This document shows positions 20,777-32,300 of a stretch of 64,000 nt of DNA, in pieces (position 1 is the first letter of the stretch; every line of letters begins with the position of its first letter). Under the pieces are notes generated by a model. The model searched no databases, had not been told where the DNA came from, and was given only the letters and a program-made list of their open reading frames with translations. A program made the translations under genes and the position numbers. Source of the stretch: Amorphophallus konjac (Eukaryota; Streptophyta; Magnoliopsida; Alismatales; Araceae); contig CM040126.1 in NCBI GenBank assembly GCA_022559845.1, forward strand, positions 140,500,064 to 140,564,063. Direction: 5' to 3'.

Positions 20777-23251
20777 TTAGGGAGCAGGTTTTGGAACCCA
20801 AGACAGTTTGGGGCCCAAGACAGAAATAGACAGCTGAGAGTGAAAACATGACAAAAGTTGTTTAGGGATCCACATTTGTGTGAAAGTGGAAGGTTTGGTG
20901 GATTTTACAGCTTGAGAGTTATTTTTGTTATATTTCTTTTTGTCAGCACGAACAGGTTTAGTTTTCTTTTTCTGATGCTTTAATGGTTGTTGTGTAGTCC
21001 TGGCATTCATTTTATTAAAAACGTTTTTGTTTTTCTGCCAGTGCCTTGGCCAAAGAGTGTACGGGAAATTGTGTTCCAAATTGGTCCTAGGCTGACCATA
21101 GAACCCTTGATGACTAGGACTCCACGTCCTAAACTGGCTGTCCCATCTCCTAGCTGGCTGAGGTCTATATGGCTGATACCAAGTGGGTAAATTCTGATAC
21201 CCAGACCTCATATATGCAGGGTTCCACCCAAACCTATTAAGTGGTTGAGGATGAGTGTTATGATAGACTTGGGCTCTAGGGAAATAGGGATGAGCAAATG
21301 GGTTCCTAGCTGCACCTGGTATCCCTGCCACCTTTGACCCTCTAGGTTTCTGAGCTGACTTATATTGGGTCTTTTTCTGAGCAGTTGATGGTAATGGAGA
21401 CTTAGCAGCCTTGAGCTGGGATTTTGTTGTGCTAGCTGGCTGACCCCTAGCCTCGGACTTATCCTTGGAAGACAAGCATGCAGCTCTAGGCTCTACAACT
21501 TTCTGCTTTCCCTTGTCCTTTGCACTGGACACTTTTGATTTAACATTATTGAAGACAAATTTTTCATTGACCATTTTTATGAGTGGTCCTCTATTCTTTT
21601 CTCCCACACATGAAATGGTTTTCAATTCAAAGCTCTTTTTAGCTGAGGGATTAAAACCGAGACCCTCTTTTCTGAAATTGACTTTTGACCCTAGCAAGGC
21701 ATTAAGATTTTCTGTTCCTTGGGTCATGCTTTCAATGATTTTCTGTTTGTCAGAATTTTCATTTTCTAAATTTTCAACAGTTTTCTTCATTTCATCATTC
21801 ACTGACAAAACAGCTTCATATTTTTCAGTTGAAATCTTTACTTGATTTTCAAATTTCTGAATTGACAATTTCAGCTCATCAATGACATTTTTCAGCAACT
21901 CATTTTCTTTCCTACAATCAATCACAACATGTTTTAATTCATCAAACTCAGAACATGCATTTTTTAATTTTTCATTCTCTGATAGTAAACATGCAACTTT
22001 ATCAATAAGTGTTTTATCATTAACCAGAGAATTCATTTTCTTCTTCAAGTGTCTATTTTCCTTCTTAATATCATTTGCTTTATCTAACAGATCTCCATAA
22101 GCATCTTCCCAATCAGAAATAGTATAATGTTCGAAAGGGGATGATACCTGATCAGACTCATCTTCTTCTTCTCTTCCATTCCTGGCCATCAAGCAGATGT
22201 CCTTTTCTGATTTCTCACTATCTGAGGAAGTGCTCAGCGTGCCTTCTTCCTCATCACTCCATGTACTGACCATGGCCTTTCCCTTTGGCGCTTTCTTCCA
22301 TGGTCTTCCTTTGATTTTCTGTAACTCTGGACAATCAATCTTCATATGTCCAGTCTTCCTGCAATGATAACAGGCATTATCGTTAGATTTTTCAGCAGGG
22401 TTAAATTTATACCTGTTTTGCTTCCTGCTGTGGTATTTTCTGTAGACATTTTTCCCTTCAGTTCTAAGAAATCTTCTGAACTCTCTTGTAATCATAGCTA
22501 GTTCATCCTTTTCAAAATCTGATCTAGATTGGCTCCGATCACTGGATGATCCATTGCATCTGGACTGTTTTGAACAGCTATGCTTGGCCTTCAGAGCAAT
22601 AGGCTTCTTGTATTCGAGCTCTTCAACTTATAGAAGATTCATCTCGTACGCCATCAAAGAGCCTATCAGCTCATTGGGTTTCATCGTTTGTAGATCTTTT
22701 GACTCCTCAATCATAGTTGCTTTGGTATGCCACATCGGAGTCAGTGATCGAAGAATCTTCCTAACAACGTCATGATCGGTATAGCCTTTTCCAAGATTTC
22801 TTAGACCGTTTGTTATAATGGTCAGACGAGCATACATTTCGGTCACTGTCTCACCGGGCTTCATCCGAAATGTTTCATACTTTGTCACTAGCATATTAGC
22901 CCGTGTCTCTCTCACTTGAGACGTTCCCTCATAAATGACCTCAAGAGTATCCCACATCTCCTTCGCTGTCTTGCAGGATGACACTCTATCAAATTCAGTG
23001 GGATGGAGTGCACACTGAATGGCATTGATGGCGCTCCAATTCAGAGTAGATTTCCTGATTTCTTCTCTGGTCCACAATTCCTCATTCTCATGTAGCTCAT
23101 AGGGACCTTTGCTGATGATCTTCCAGATCTCGTAGTCTTTGGCTCTGAGGAAGACCTGTATCCGGTTCTTCCAATATGGGTAGTTGGAACCATCGAAGAA
23201 TGGTGGCTTCGTAGTGGACTGACCCTCTGCTGTTAGCCCTCTAGCATCCAT
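20777..23251 (-). pseudogene. gag: gag of F (one nonsense codon)
   Basis: The minus-strand frame runs from ATG at 23251 to TGA-side end at 20777 with a single in-frame TAA at 22628-22630. The first 207 residues are a copia-type gag (PFFDGSNYPYWKNRIQVFL, then EMWDTLEVIYEGTSQV and GETVTEMYARL). A CCHC zinc knuckle (CYHCRKTGHMKIDC), a long coiled-coil region rich in N, E and K, and a basic aromatic tail follow. It ends WVPKPAP, close to where SIRE gag normally runs into protease. The TAA replaces what is probably Gln (CAA), a C-to-T change. Confidence 0.88.
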
Positions 23252-23293
23252 GGCCGATCCTCTTTAGGATGTTAGTCCTGTACAAAGAGTTAG

Positions 23294-23305
23294 GCTCTGA
23301 TACCA
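23294..23305 (-). other. Primer binding site of F, initiator-Met tRNA type
   Basis: The minus strand reads TGGTATCAGAGC two bases inside the right LTR. It establishes the right LTR as the 5' LTR. Confidence 0.93.
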
Positions 23306-23307
23306 AT

Positions 23308-25753
23308 TGTTGGGACGCTAAAGGGTGATCTAGAGGGGGGTGAATAGATCAATCACCTGTAAAAAAAAATTACTGTAGCAGATTCAAATGCGGAATGAAA
23401 ACTTCTACTAAGCAGATAGTGGGCACAATGCGAATGCCATCCAGACAAGATGAAGAACCGTCCTAAGCATACATCTACTGTGCGAAGATAGAGATATAGA
23501 AGCTAGGCAGACCACAAAACAATCACACAGTAGACAAAGGTTTTTAGGTGGTTCGGTCCTTCAGACCTACATCCACCCCACACTCAACCCGAGTGTGGCT
23601 TACTGCTGACTCACAGCTTGAACCGCTGGGCCTCACAGCTTGCCTACAACCGCTGGGCCTCACAGCTTGCCGTCCGAGGAATCCTCCTCGCTCCGCTGAG
23701 CAACACAGCTTGCTGTCCAGTGGAATCCTCCACTGCAAACCGCTGGGCAATACAGCTTAGCCGTCCAGAGGCAGCACCTCTGCAATCCGCTGACTAACAG
23801 CTTGAAAGGAAATGTAAAATGGAAAACAAAAGACAAGATAACAGCATCGGAAAGCTGTAAACGTAAAGCACAATGTGGCTCTTAAAGAGCTGACTGGCCT
23901 GGATTTGATCCACGGTCCAGTTAACAGATCTCCCTCGATCTCACTCTCTTTCTTCACTCTCTCTCTTTCTCTTTCTTCTCTGCTGCACTTCTCTTCTTCT
24001 TTCGCTAATCTCTCACTCTCTGCTCTTCTCCTCTTCTTCTTCTTCTGCTCTTCTTCTTTTCTGGATCGTGGCTCTCTATATGGACTTTTCTTTTCGCCAA
24101 CTCGATCTACCTTCATCTGTGGACGAAGACCTCCTTTTATAACAGCAGCTAGTAGGAGGGCAGCACTGGGCGCGTGTGGCTTCCACATTTCCCGCCCAGA
24201 ACTTTTGGCCACGTGTCAGCTTTCTGTCAGTCCTTCAACCTCGGATCACGTGCCCTCCTTAAGCTTCACGATCAAAGCACCTGTTAAACAGAGTATCGGA
24301 TAATTCATCAGTTTAAAGAACAACTCTGTATATACTTATCAGAAGAACAGCGTTTTAGAAGAAACCTGGACGAGGTTAGAACGAAACAACACGAACTAAC
24401 AAACGGCAACGACACGGAGACAACACGGAGACACAATAGGGAAAACGACACGAAGTCAGTGAGAACAGCACGAGGACAGAAGAGTGACACGAGGTTCACA
24501 CAGAAATGACACGAGGTGAAACAAGAACGACTCAAAGTGCAGTAGTGACAGAAACACACACTGCACAGAGAACGACACGAAATGGCACAGAAAGCAACAC
24601 GAAGTGCTGCGATGTCCTGCACGCAATAGAACAAAAAATGACACGAAGACGATGAAACAATACGGAGACGAAACAGTAACCGACACGAGTTGAAAACAAC
24701 ACGAAGTCGAAAACAGAAGTTGACACGGGTTGAAAACAACACGAAGATGAAAGACAAGGAAAACGACACGAAGTCAAAGAAACAACAGTAACCTACATGA
24801 AGTGTGGTTACTAAACAGGAACGACACGAGGTCTACAGGGAAACGACTCGAAGTTCATCAGAACTATTCGAGCTGCCTCAGAAACACGACACGAAGTTAT
24901 GAGAGGGAAAATGACACGAAGTATAACCTCATACAAGTTTTTCTTGTCAAACATGGAAATCAACACGAAGTGTCGTAAGCTCAGACGACACAAAATCTTT
25001 TCGTGTTAGTGAGGGGAAACAACACGAAGTGTGACACAAGTGGCACTGAAGGCAACACGAGGTGAGACTTCACGCTGTACAGACTTGGACTTTGTATATG
25101 AAGTGCGCTGTACAGACTTTGACGAATCAGAAGGCTGTATAGACTTGGAGACCCAAAGCCATTGTATAGACTTTGATGCCCAAAGGCGATGAGCAGTGAA
25201 ACAGTGTATATACTTCAAGTAAAGACCAATGTGTAGACTTGAAGAGCATATGACACGGCTGTACAGACTTCGCCTAAGACGCTGTACACACTTAGCCTAA
25301 GACAATGCATGAACTGACGTTGTATAGACTTTGTCTTAACAATGAATGTGTAGACTTGATCAAGAGTCCAATGTGCAGACTTCATGAGTGTGCAAACTTG
25401 TCAACAAAATGCACAATGTATAGACTATGCACATGCATGAAGAGTGTATAGACTAATGAAATGCTTTACCCTGCAGTGTATAGACTTGCTAGTCATCAAA
25501 CTACATGCAGATAGAAAAGCAACGCACAGATCAGAAATCAAGCACTATATCAGTCATACACATGCATTCTCCACAAAACAAGTTATGTTGCTATCATCAA
25601 AACACAATCTCATAAAGCACAATAACATTGCTATCATCAAAATACAATATCAACTGCATTCAAATGCACTCACTGTCTTGCTATCATCAAAACCAAATAG
25701 CATTGCTATCATGAAGGTGACATAGCACATGCTTGTGCCTAAGAGGCACAACA
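23308..25753 (-). repeat. 5' LTR of F (2.45 kb)
   Basis: It is the direct repeat of 16233-18675 at an offset of 7,075 bp over most of its length. The same TATA box (24134-24142), hairpin cluster (23578-23781) and U3 arrays are present. Small indels, such as near 25615, give the 3-bp length difference. Confidence 0.95.
24134..24142 (-). promoter_or_regulatory. TATA box of the F 5' LTR
   Basis: Minus strand TTATAAAAG, identical to 17059-17067. As the 5' LTR copy it would drive the element's transcript. Confidence 0.65.
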
Positions 25754-25758
25754 AAAAG
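25754..25758. repeat. Target site duplication of F, right copy
   Basis: AAAAG directly after the LTR end, matching 16228-16232. Confidence 0.92.
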
Positions 25759-26412
25759 CTACTCCTCCTTGGTTTAGCGGCACTCCGCCCTAACCGAGCT
25801 ACCTTCCTTGGTTTAGCGGCACTCCGCCCTAGCCAAGCTACCTTTTTCTTGGTTTAACGGCACTCCGCCCTAACCGAGCTACTCTTCCTTGGTTTAGCGG
25901 CACTCCGCCCTAATCGAGCTACCCTCTTTTCTTGGTCTGGCGGCACACCGCCCTAGCCAAGCTACCCTTTTTCTTGGTTTAGCGGCACTCCGCCCTAGGC
26001 GAGCTACTCTTCCTTGGTCTAGCGGCACACCGCCCTGGCCGAGCTACCTTTTTCTTGGTTTAGCGGCACTCCGCCCTAACCGAGCTACGTTCCTTGGTTT
26101 AGCGGCACCCCGCCCTAGCCAAGCTACCTTTTCTTGGTTTAGCGGCACTCTGCCCTAACCGGGCTACTCTTCCTTGGTCTAGCGGCACACCGCCCTAGCC
26201 AAGCTACCTTTTTCTTGGTTTAACGGCACTCCGCCCTAACCGAGCTACTCTTCCTTGGTTTAGCGGCACTCCGCCCTAACCGAGCTACCCTCTTTTCTTG
26301 GTCTGGCGGCACACCGTCCTGGCCAAGCTACCTTTTTCTTGGTTTAACGGCACTCCGCCCTAGCCGAGCTACCCTTCCTTGATCTAGCGGCACTCAACCC
26401 TAGCCAAGTCAC
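25759..26412 (+). repeat. 16-unit tandem array of about 40-bp imperfect palindromes (element B, 3' of pol)
   Basis: Sixteen units follow CTTGGTTTAGCGGCACTCCG then CCCTAACCGAGCTAC with small changes. Each contains an interrupted inverted repeat: TTGG..GCGG, a short centre CACT/CACA, then CCGCC..CCAA or AACC. Unit 14 and the last unit are most degenerate. Lengths vary from 38 to 43 bp through the T-rich linker. The array starts right after integrase once F is removed, in the 3' non-coding half of B. Confidence 0.9.
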
Positions 26413-26514
26413 CCCTTATCGTGATATAATAACATTCTGACCTGTCACTCTCTAAAAAAGGAGAGAGAAGAAAAGAAAAAAGAAAAAGGGAAGAAGAAAA
26501 AGAAGAGACAAAAT
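26413..26514 (+). other. Purine-rich linker between tandem arrays of B
   Basis: The stretch 26455-26510 is almost pure A/G. No ORF, and no repeat other than simple purine sequence. Confidence 0.6.
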
Positions 26515-26745
26515 GGGGTTAAAAATAGAGATACCCCGCCAGGCTTGTTCAGGCGTTCTGGACAAGGGTAAAAATGGCCAAAACCCAGCTGTGGTGAAAA
26601 CCCGAAAGGGCACTGCAGGCAAAATCGGGTACCCCGCCACGTGAAAATCCGAAAGGGCGCGTGGGTAAAAGCAAGAGGGGGCTGGCTCCGGTGAAAACCC
26701 GAAAGGGCACTTGGGTCGGTAATGTGGTAACCCAAAGAAAGCCTC
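26515..26745 (+). repeat. Segment X, copy 1 (about 230 bp direct repeat in B)
   Basis: It matches 27918-28140. Inside, GGTGAAAACCCGAAAGGGC-like strings recur three times. Each copy precedes a block of dyad repeats, so X plus dyad array forms a higher-order unit of about 1.4 kb. Confidence 0.85.
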
Positions 26746-27730
26746 ATCTCCCACCATAAAACTCCTCGTCGATCGGCCGGCACCTTGTCCGATCAACGAT
26801 TAAACCCACTCAGTATAGACCCTACGTCTATACTGGTGAGACCCTCATTCACCCTATCCAAAGTACCACCATGGTGAAACTCACCGTTGATCGACCGGCA
26901 CCCCGCCCGATCAATGATAAGACATGTCCAGTTTAGACCTTACGTCTATCCTAATGAAACCTATGAATTCCTTTGCATTGGTATAAACCCAATACCGATG
27001 ATGAAACCCACCTTTTGTCGACGGGCCCGCCGCCCGATCGGCAAAGAAACCTGTCCGGTTTAGACCTTACGTCTGTTTCGACTAGATCTGCATATCTCTT
27101 TACGTCCCACCGTGATGAAACCTACTGCTGGTTGATTGGCACACTTCCCGATCAGCGATGAAGCCTGTCCGGGCTAGACCCTACGTCTATCCCGATGAAA
27201 CCTATGAAATCCTTGCATTGGTATAAACCCAATACCGATGATGAAACTCGCTGCCAATCAACTGGCACACTGCCCGATCAGCGATGAAACCTGTGCAGGC
27301 TAGACCCTACGTCTATCCCGATGAAACCTATGAAATCCTTGCATTGGTATAAACCCAATATCGATGATGAAACTCGCTGCCGATCGACTGGCACACTGCC
27401 CGATCAGCGATGAAACCTGTCCGGGCTAGACCCTACGTCTATCCCGATGAAACCTATGAAATCCTTGCATTGGTATAAACCCAATACCGATGATGAAACT
27501 CGCTGCCGATCGACTGGCACACTGCCCGATCAGCGATGAAACCTGTCCGGGCTAGACCCTACGTCTATCCCGATGAAACCTATGAAATCCTTGCATTGAT
27601 ATGAACCCAATACCAATGATGAAACCTGCTGTCAGTCGGCTGGCGCGCTGCCTGATCGACGCTCAAATCCATCCAGGGTGGACCTTCCGTCCGCTCTGAC
27701 ATAGCACAACACTGCTCTTTGAATCTATTC
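26746..27730 (+). repeat. Dyad-rich tandem array 1 of B, including 126-bp monomers
   Basis: Monomers combine three inverted repeats: a GATCG..CGATC pair around GGCAC, a short TAGAC-cctac-GTCTA dyad, and ATTGGTAT / AATACCGAT around AAACCC. Three near-identical 126-bp copies lie at 27247-27624; flanking copies are more diverged. GATGAAACC recurs between dyads. No coding potential is seen. Confidence 0.85.
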
Positions 27731-27917
27731 AGACCCTCCGTCTGGATAGATCATGAAACCCTACTTCCCTTTGCATTGATGCTGACACCCACATCAATGA
27801 TCGTGTGTCCACAATAAACATATGGCGCCATGAGCCATTTGATGAAAGTTCTGATCCCAGAAAAGACAATGAAAAAGGAAAAGAGAAAGAAAACGACAAA
27901 AAAAAGTGTATATATAA
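27731..27917 (+). other. Spacer between array 1 and segment X copy 2
   Basis: Degenerate array sequence gives way to an A-rich purine stretch (27850-27915), like the purine linker before copy 1. Confidence 0.5.
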
Positions 27918-28140
27918 AAATGGGGTTGAAAATAGAGGTACCCCGCCAGACTTGTTCAGACATTCTGGACAAGTGCAAAAATGGCCCAAAACTCAGCTGT
28001 GGTGAAAATCCGAAAGGGCACTGCAGGCAAAATCGGGTACCCCGCCACGTGAAAATCCGAAAGGACGCGTGGGCAAAAGCAAGAGGGGCTGGCTCCGGTG
28101 AAAACCCGAAAGGGCACTTGGGTCAGTAATGTGGTAATTC
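27918..28140 (+). repeat. Segment X, copy 2
   Basis: Direct repeat of 26515-26745 with roughly one change per 12-15 bases. The open frame 27830-28129 across it is a by-product of the repeat. Confidence 0.85.
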
Positions 28141-29010
28141 AAAATTCCATGCCAACCGGCACGCTACCTTCACCTCCCCTTCACTGATGAAGCCTTCCGT
28201 CGGTCATCTGACTCTATGCCCCACCGATGATAAAGCCTTTCCGGGGTAGACCTTACGTTTACTCTGATGAAATCTACATACCCTCTTTCAAACGTCCCAC
28301 CGACAATGAAACCCATTACCATTCTGATAAAGCCTACCAGGACAGACCCTACGTCTATCCTGATGAAACCTACGTATTTCTTGGCAAAGTCCCACCCGCC
28401 ATAAAACCTGCTGGAATAGACCTTATGTCTGTCCTGACGAGACCTACACCCTTACATACGTCCCACCGTTGATCGACCGGCACCTCGCCCGATCAATGAT
28501 GAAATCCTCTGTCCGGTTTAGACCTTACGTCTATACTGATGAAACCTATGAGACTCTTTGCATCGATATAAACCCAATATCGATGATGAAACCAACTGTT
28601 GATCGATCGGCACCTCGCCCGATCAATGATGAAACCCTGCCAGTTTAGACCTTTCGTCTATTCCGATGAAACTTATAACACTTTCTTTGCGTCGATATAA
28701 ACCCAATATCGATGATGAAACCAACTATTGATCGATCGGCACCTCGCCCGATCAATGATGAAATCCTGCCAGTTTGGACCTTTCGTCTATTCTGATGAAA
28801 CCTATGAAGCACCCTTGCATCGATATGATCCCGATATCGATGATGGAACCAGCTATTGATCGACCGGCACCTCGCCCGATCAATGATGAAATCCTATCCA
28901 GTTCAGACCCTACGTCTGTCCTGATGAAAACTATACACCCTTTAAATGTCCCGCCTACTATAACCTCTGCCCAGTCTAGACCTTACGTCTACTCTGATGG
29001 AACTTCTTTA
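28141..29010 (+). repeat. Dyad-rich tandem array 2 of B
   Basis: Same architecture as array 1: ATTGATCG / CGATCAAT pairs, TAGACCTTACGTCTA-type dyads and CATCGATAT / ATATCGATG pairs, with GATGAAACC linkers. Monomers of about 125 bp are clearest at 28490-28880. Confidence 0.82.
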
Positions 29011-29364
29011 TTCATATTCCTGCAAGTTGTCTCCCCCGCAGCACATATGGCCAAGAGGGATGTTTGCTGCTACCAACAGAATTCGGTTTAAGCACCTCCT
29101 CGGATGCCGTCACGCGGTGGAGCGAGTCCCCCATCCTTTCTATGAAGGGGTGGACGCTCTCCTGCCTAGTACGAGTCATTCGCATGAAGGACTGCTAAAA
29201 CCACTACCCCACTTCCCACAGTGATAAAACCACATGCAAAAGAAGGGGATGGATACATATAGAGCCAAAGAGTCCTTTTCATTAAAAAAGGGAGTACATA
29301 GAGGGTCCCCGAAGAGACATTGTATCACAATAGACGACAAAAAAAAAGAAAGAAAAGAAATGGT
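29011..29364. other. Intergenic stretch between array 2 and the antisense gene end
   Basis: No ORF or repeat recognised. Transcripts from the LTR (plus) and the antisense gene (minus) would converge here. An A-run at 29339-29347 lies near the antisense stop. Confidence 0.5.
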
Positions 29365-32300
29365 TCATGGTCGCCGAAAGATGTCTTCGAAGGCCAGAAG
29401 ACCCACATAGGGGGCGGCCCCTAGTTCATGAAGTCGAGCTTCCTCCTCCTGCAGTCGAACAGACTCGTCCCGAAAGGATGCCACCTGCCCCTCCAATAGA
29501 GCTGCTTCTTCCTCGAGCTGCGGCCGGGAAGTTATTATCTGCGGTAGCTCAGCTCGGAGACCAGACAGTTCAGCCTCCAGAATGGCTATTCGGCCGCCCA
29601 CAAACTGCTCCCGCTGCGCCAGAGACTGCAGTTGACACTGTCGCTCCTGAAGAATAAAGTTCATCTTTTCTAGCTCAGATTTGCAGTCCATCCTTTGCAA
29701 CTTTAAAGCCGCCAGTCTGTCAGACATAATGTGTGCGAAGAAATCCCAGCGATGTACAAATTTCAACAACAACAGAACCCGCTGGGTCCATATTTCTAGA
29801 GGACAACCCATTGCCTATAAACCGGCGGTGAAACGCTCGGCTATCTCCTTCAACTGCGGATAAGTTAGTCCGGGCTGGGATTCCACTAGCTGGCGCAACA
29901 TGTCTAGATGTTGCCAGACGAAACTCTCAGGTGAAGCAAAGCCAGGCAGGGGAAGTGGAGCCACTTCAAAGGTTACTTCACTGTCAATGTCTGCCCATAG
30001 GGTGATATCTGGCTGAGAAGAAGAAGACGGGAGGTCTGCCGAAGGCGCCAACTGAGCTCTCTCCACAACCTCTGACGAAGCCGAGGGACCTTCCACCTCC
30101 ATCTCCTCGAGGGTCACCGTTTGGATGCTCGCGGGGGTAACTCCAGTAAGTGCCGGAATGGTTGCTTCCTGGGTCTCTAATGCAATACCCGCACCTTCAA
30201 CACCCTCTTCGCAGGGTACCTCCTCCTCAGATTCCAAAAGTATGGAGATAGATTCCGGGGCAGTTATAGACAATACTCCAATTTCTGTAACGGTTATCTC
30301 TCCTTCTTCCACCCCCGCTGCAACAGCCAGTTCCTTCAATGTCAAGGCTGCAGGGGTCACAGCCCGGAGAGGCAAGGGTTCACTCTCCATGATTGATGTT
30401 ATGAGAATTGCCGATTCAGGCGCAATGGTCAGCACTGCGGCCGGTATAAAGGCGGAACCCCTAATTGGGTCCATCTCAGCTCTGAAATCCAGGACCTTGA
30501 TGAGAGCCGGGCTTTCCCCCGAAGTCCTCAAGTCCAACAATGCTAAGTCCGTAGAGGACTGCACCCTCACCGGCACAGGGCGGATTATCTCAGGAACGCC
30601 TGCCCAGGCTACTGTCGAAGCAGGAACAATGGCCAAGGCGTCAGACAGAGTGGCTTCAAAGGTTGCAGTCATCACCGGGCTAGCAACAGGGGATTCCTGT
30701 GAACAGATCAATACAGCATCAAGCAGCAGATAAAAATGGGAAACAATGAGGAGAAGAAAAGAGACTCACTTCTAATATAATGTCAATGTCCTCAAAGGAG
30801 TGCAGAGGAGGAGAAAGTCCCGCTGCTGAAGCAACAAAAGGAGGAGTTATATCTGCCTCGGTATCTAAGCCGGCGAACTCTTCTTGTAATTCCTCCTCAG
30901 GAGATGGCACCAGCAACTTGGAGGGGGTGAATAATGGAACAATGGCGGTGCATGCGGATGGGGCCTCTGATTTGGAAACACCCTCCGTCTCGCTCTCACT
31001 GAAACCTACTTCCTCTCCATCTGCCTCAGAAGCGGTCGCGGAGCTACTAGAAGAGATTTCTACACTATCCACGGGTGGGACCGCCATTTCTAACGTCTGC
31101 CTGGAAGAAGACCGGGTAACTATACGCCTCACAGGGACAAGGCCCCGTTTCGTCTGGGTCTTATGACCCTCCTGTGGCTGAGTGATATCGCCAGCCTCTC
31201 CCGTGATTTCAGTCTCCTCCCCGACCGTCACTATAGGGAAAAGCTTGTGAGAGGGACAATGAAAAGTAATGCAGAAAAAGATGAAAAGGGCATGCTTACC
31301 CTCCACCTCACTAGCCGGCGTGGGAGAAGGCAGCCTGGTCTCCACCACAGAAGATGCCACAACTGGCTCTTGGGCTGTGCAAAAGGGAGGGGTCAGATTC
31401 AAGGACTTCTTTGAAATCCAGCAAAAGAGGATGAAGAATGCAACTGCAGACTATTGATGTTACCCTGAACAGATGTCTGAGCAGCCTCCCTTTGATATTC
31501 GAACTCATCAAATGAGGGAATATCAGGGAGAGGGGTCCCAGTGTCCATCGCTACCGAAGCCGACTGCTGAGCATGAGCCTTCTTGGCCTTCCTGGCCTTC
31601 CCGACTACAGCCTTGACTGCAGAAACCTTTCTCTTCTTGCCAGGAGGCAGGGGAGTGGTAGTCGGTGCTGCTGCAGGGACTTCAAAATAAGTAGGCTTCT
31701 CAGCCTGCGCAATGATCTTTCTGTATAGCGCCTGGCACTTTATATCCGGCCTGTTTGTTGAAGACAGTAGAGAAGCAATGAGGTCAGTGAATGCAGAGCT
31801 TAAATATTTAGCAGACAGCACTACAGTCAGAAAAGAAAAGATCATACCTGCTGGGCCATCATAAAAGACAGAGAGCGGCCAGTACAAATAAGCTACCTCC
31901 TTGGAGCGGGAAGCAGCCTCCTTGATAAGCCAGTAGACATCACCAAATATCTGGCATTTCTCCACTAAAGCTGCTAGATCACTATGACCACGTGAGTCAA
32001 GGCATCGAAATAAGTCAAGGTGGTCCATGCCCCAACCGTCGACATAATGAAAGGAGATGAACAATGGCTTATTCAAGATGCCGGCTAGCGGGCTTTCCGC
32101 AGACAACCCATGTAAGTTCAGCAGAATGAACAGCCAAGACGTTTGCTTGTAGTACGTCTGAGTCCTGTCCTCCCTACGCACAAACGTCTTATATGGATGA
32201 AATCTATCTATCGGACCCCTCCAAGGGACTACTGTCGGGAGCGGCTCTTCGACAGGAAATGGGTATTGTTGCGCCTCCAAACGAGCGCCCCCCACACGGC

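Larger units (their letters stand above)
16233..25753 (-). mobile_element. F: complete SIRE-type Ty1/copia element lacking pol, nested in B
   Basis: LTRs at 16233-18675 and 23308-25753 start TGTTG and end CAACA and are flanked by AAAAG duplications. The Met primer site at 23294-23305 puts the 5' LTR on the right, so the element reads on the minus strand. Only gag lies inside; it is followed at once by the polypurine-rich 3' region, so protease, integrase, RT and RNase H are missing. About 1% difference between the LTR starts (5 changes in roughly 600 bp read by eye) indicates a young insertion. It must have moved with proteins from another element. Confidence 0.95.

Noticed and set aside
25759..26412. 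CRISPR-like array of repeats with spacers
   Set aside because: Units are contiguous, degenerate and vary only in T-rich linkers; the context is a plant retrotransposon with no cas genes.
30125..30733. 202-aa plus-strand ORF
   Set aside because: Mirror frame of the low-complexity exon of the B antisense gene; no independent evidence.
31751..31847. Extra intron in the B antisense gene (GTATGA..AACAG)
   Set aside because: It is 97 bp and splicing it would put a stop directly downstream, while the unspliced frame stays open.
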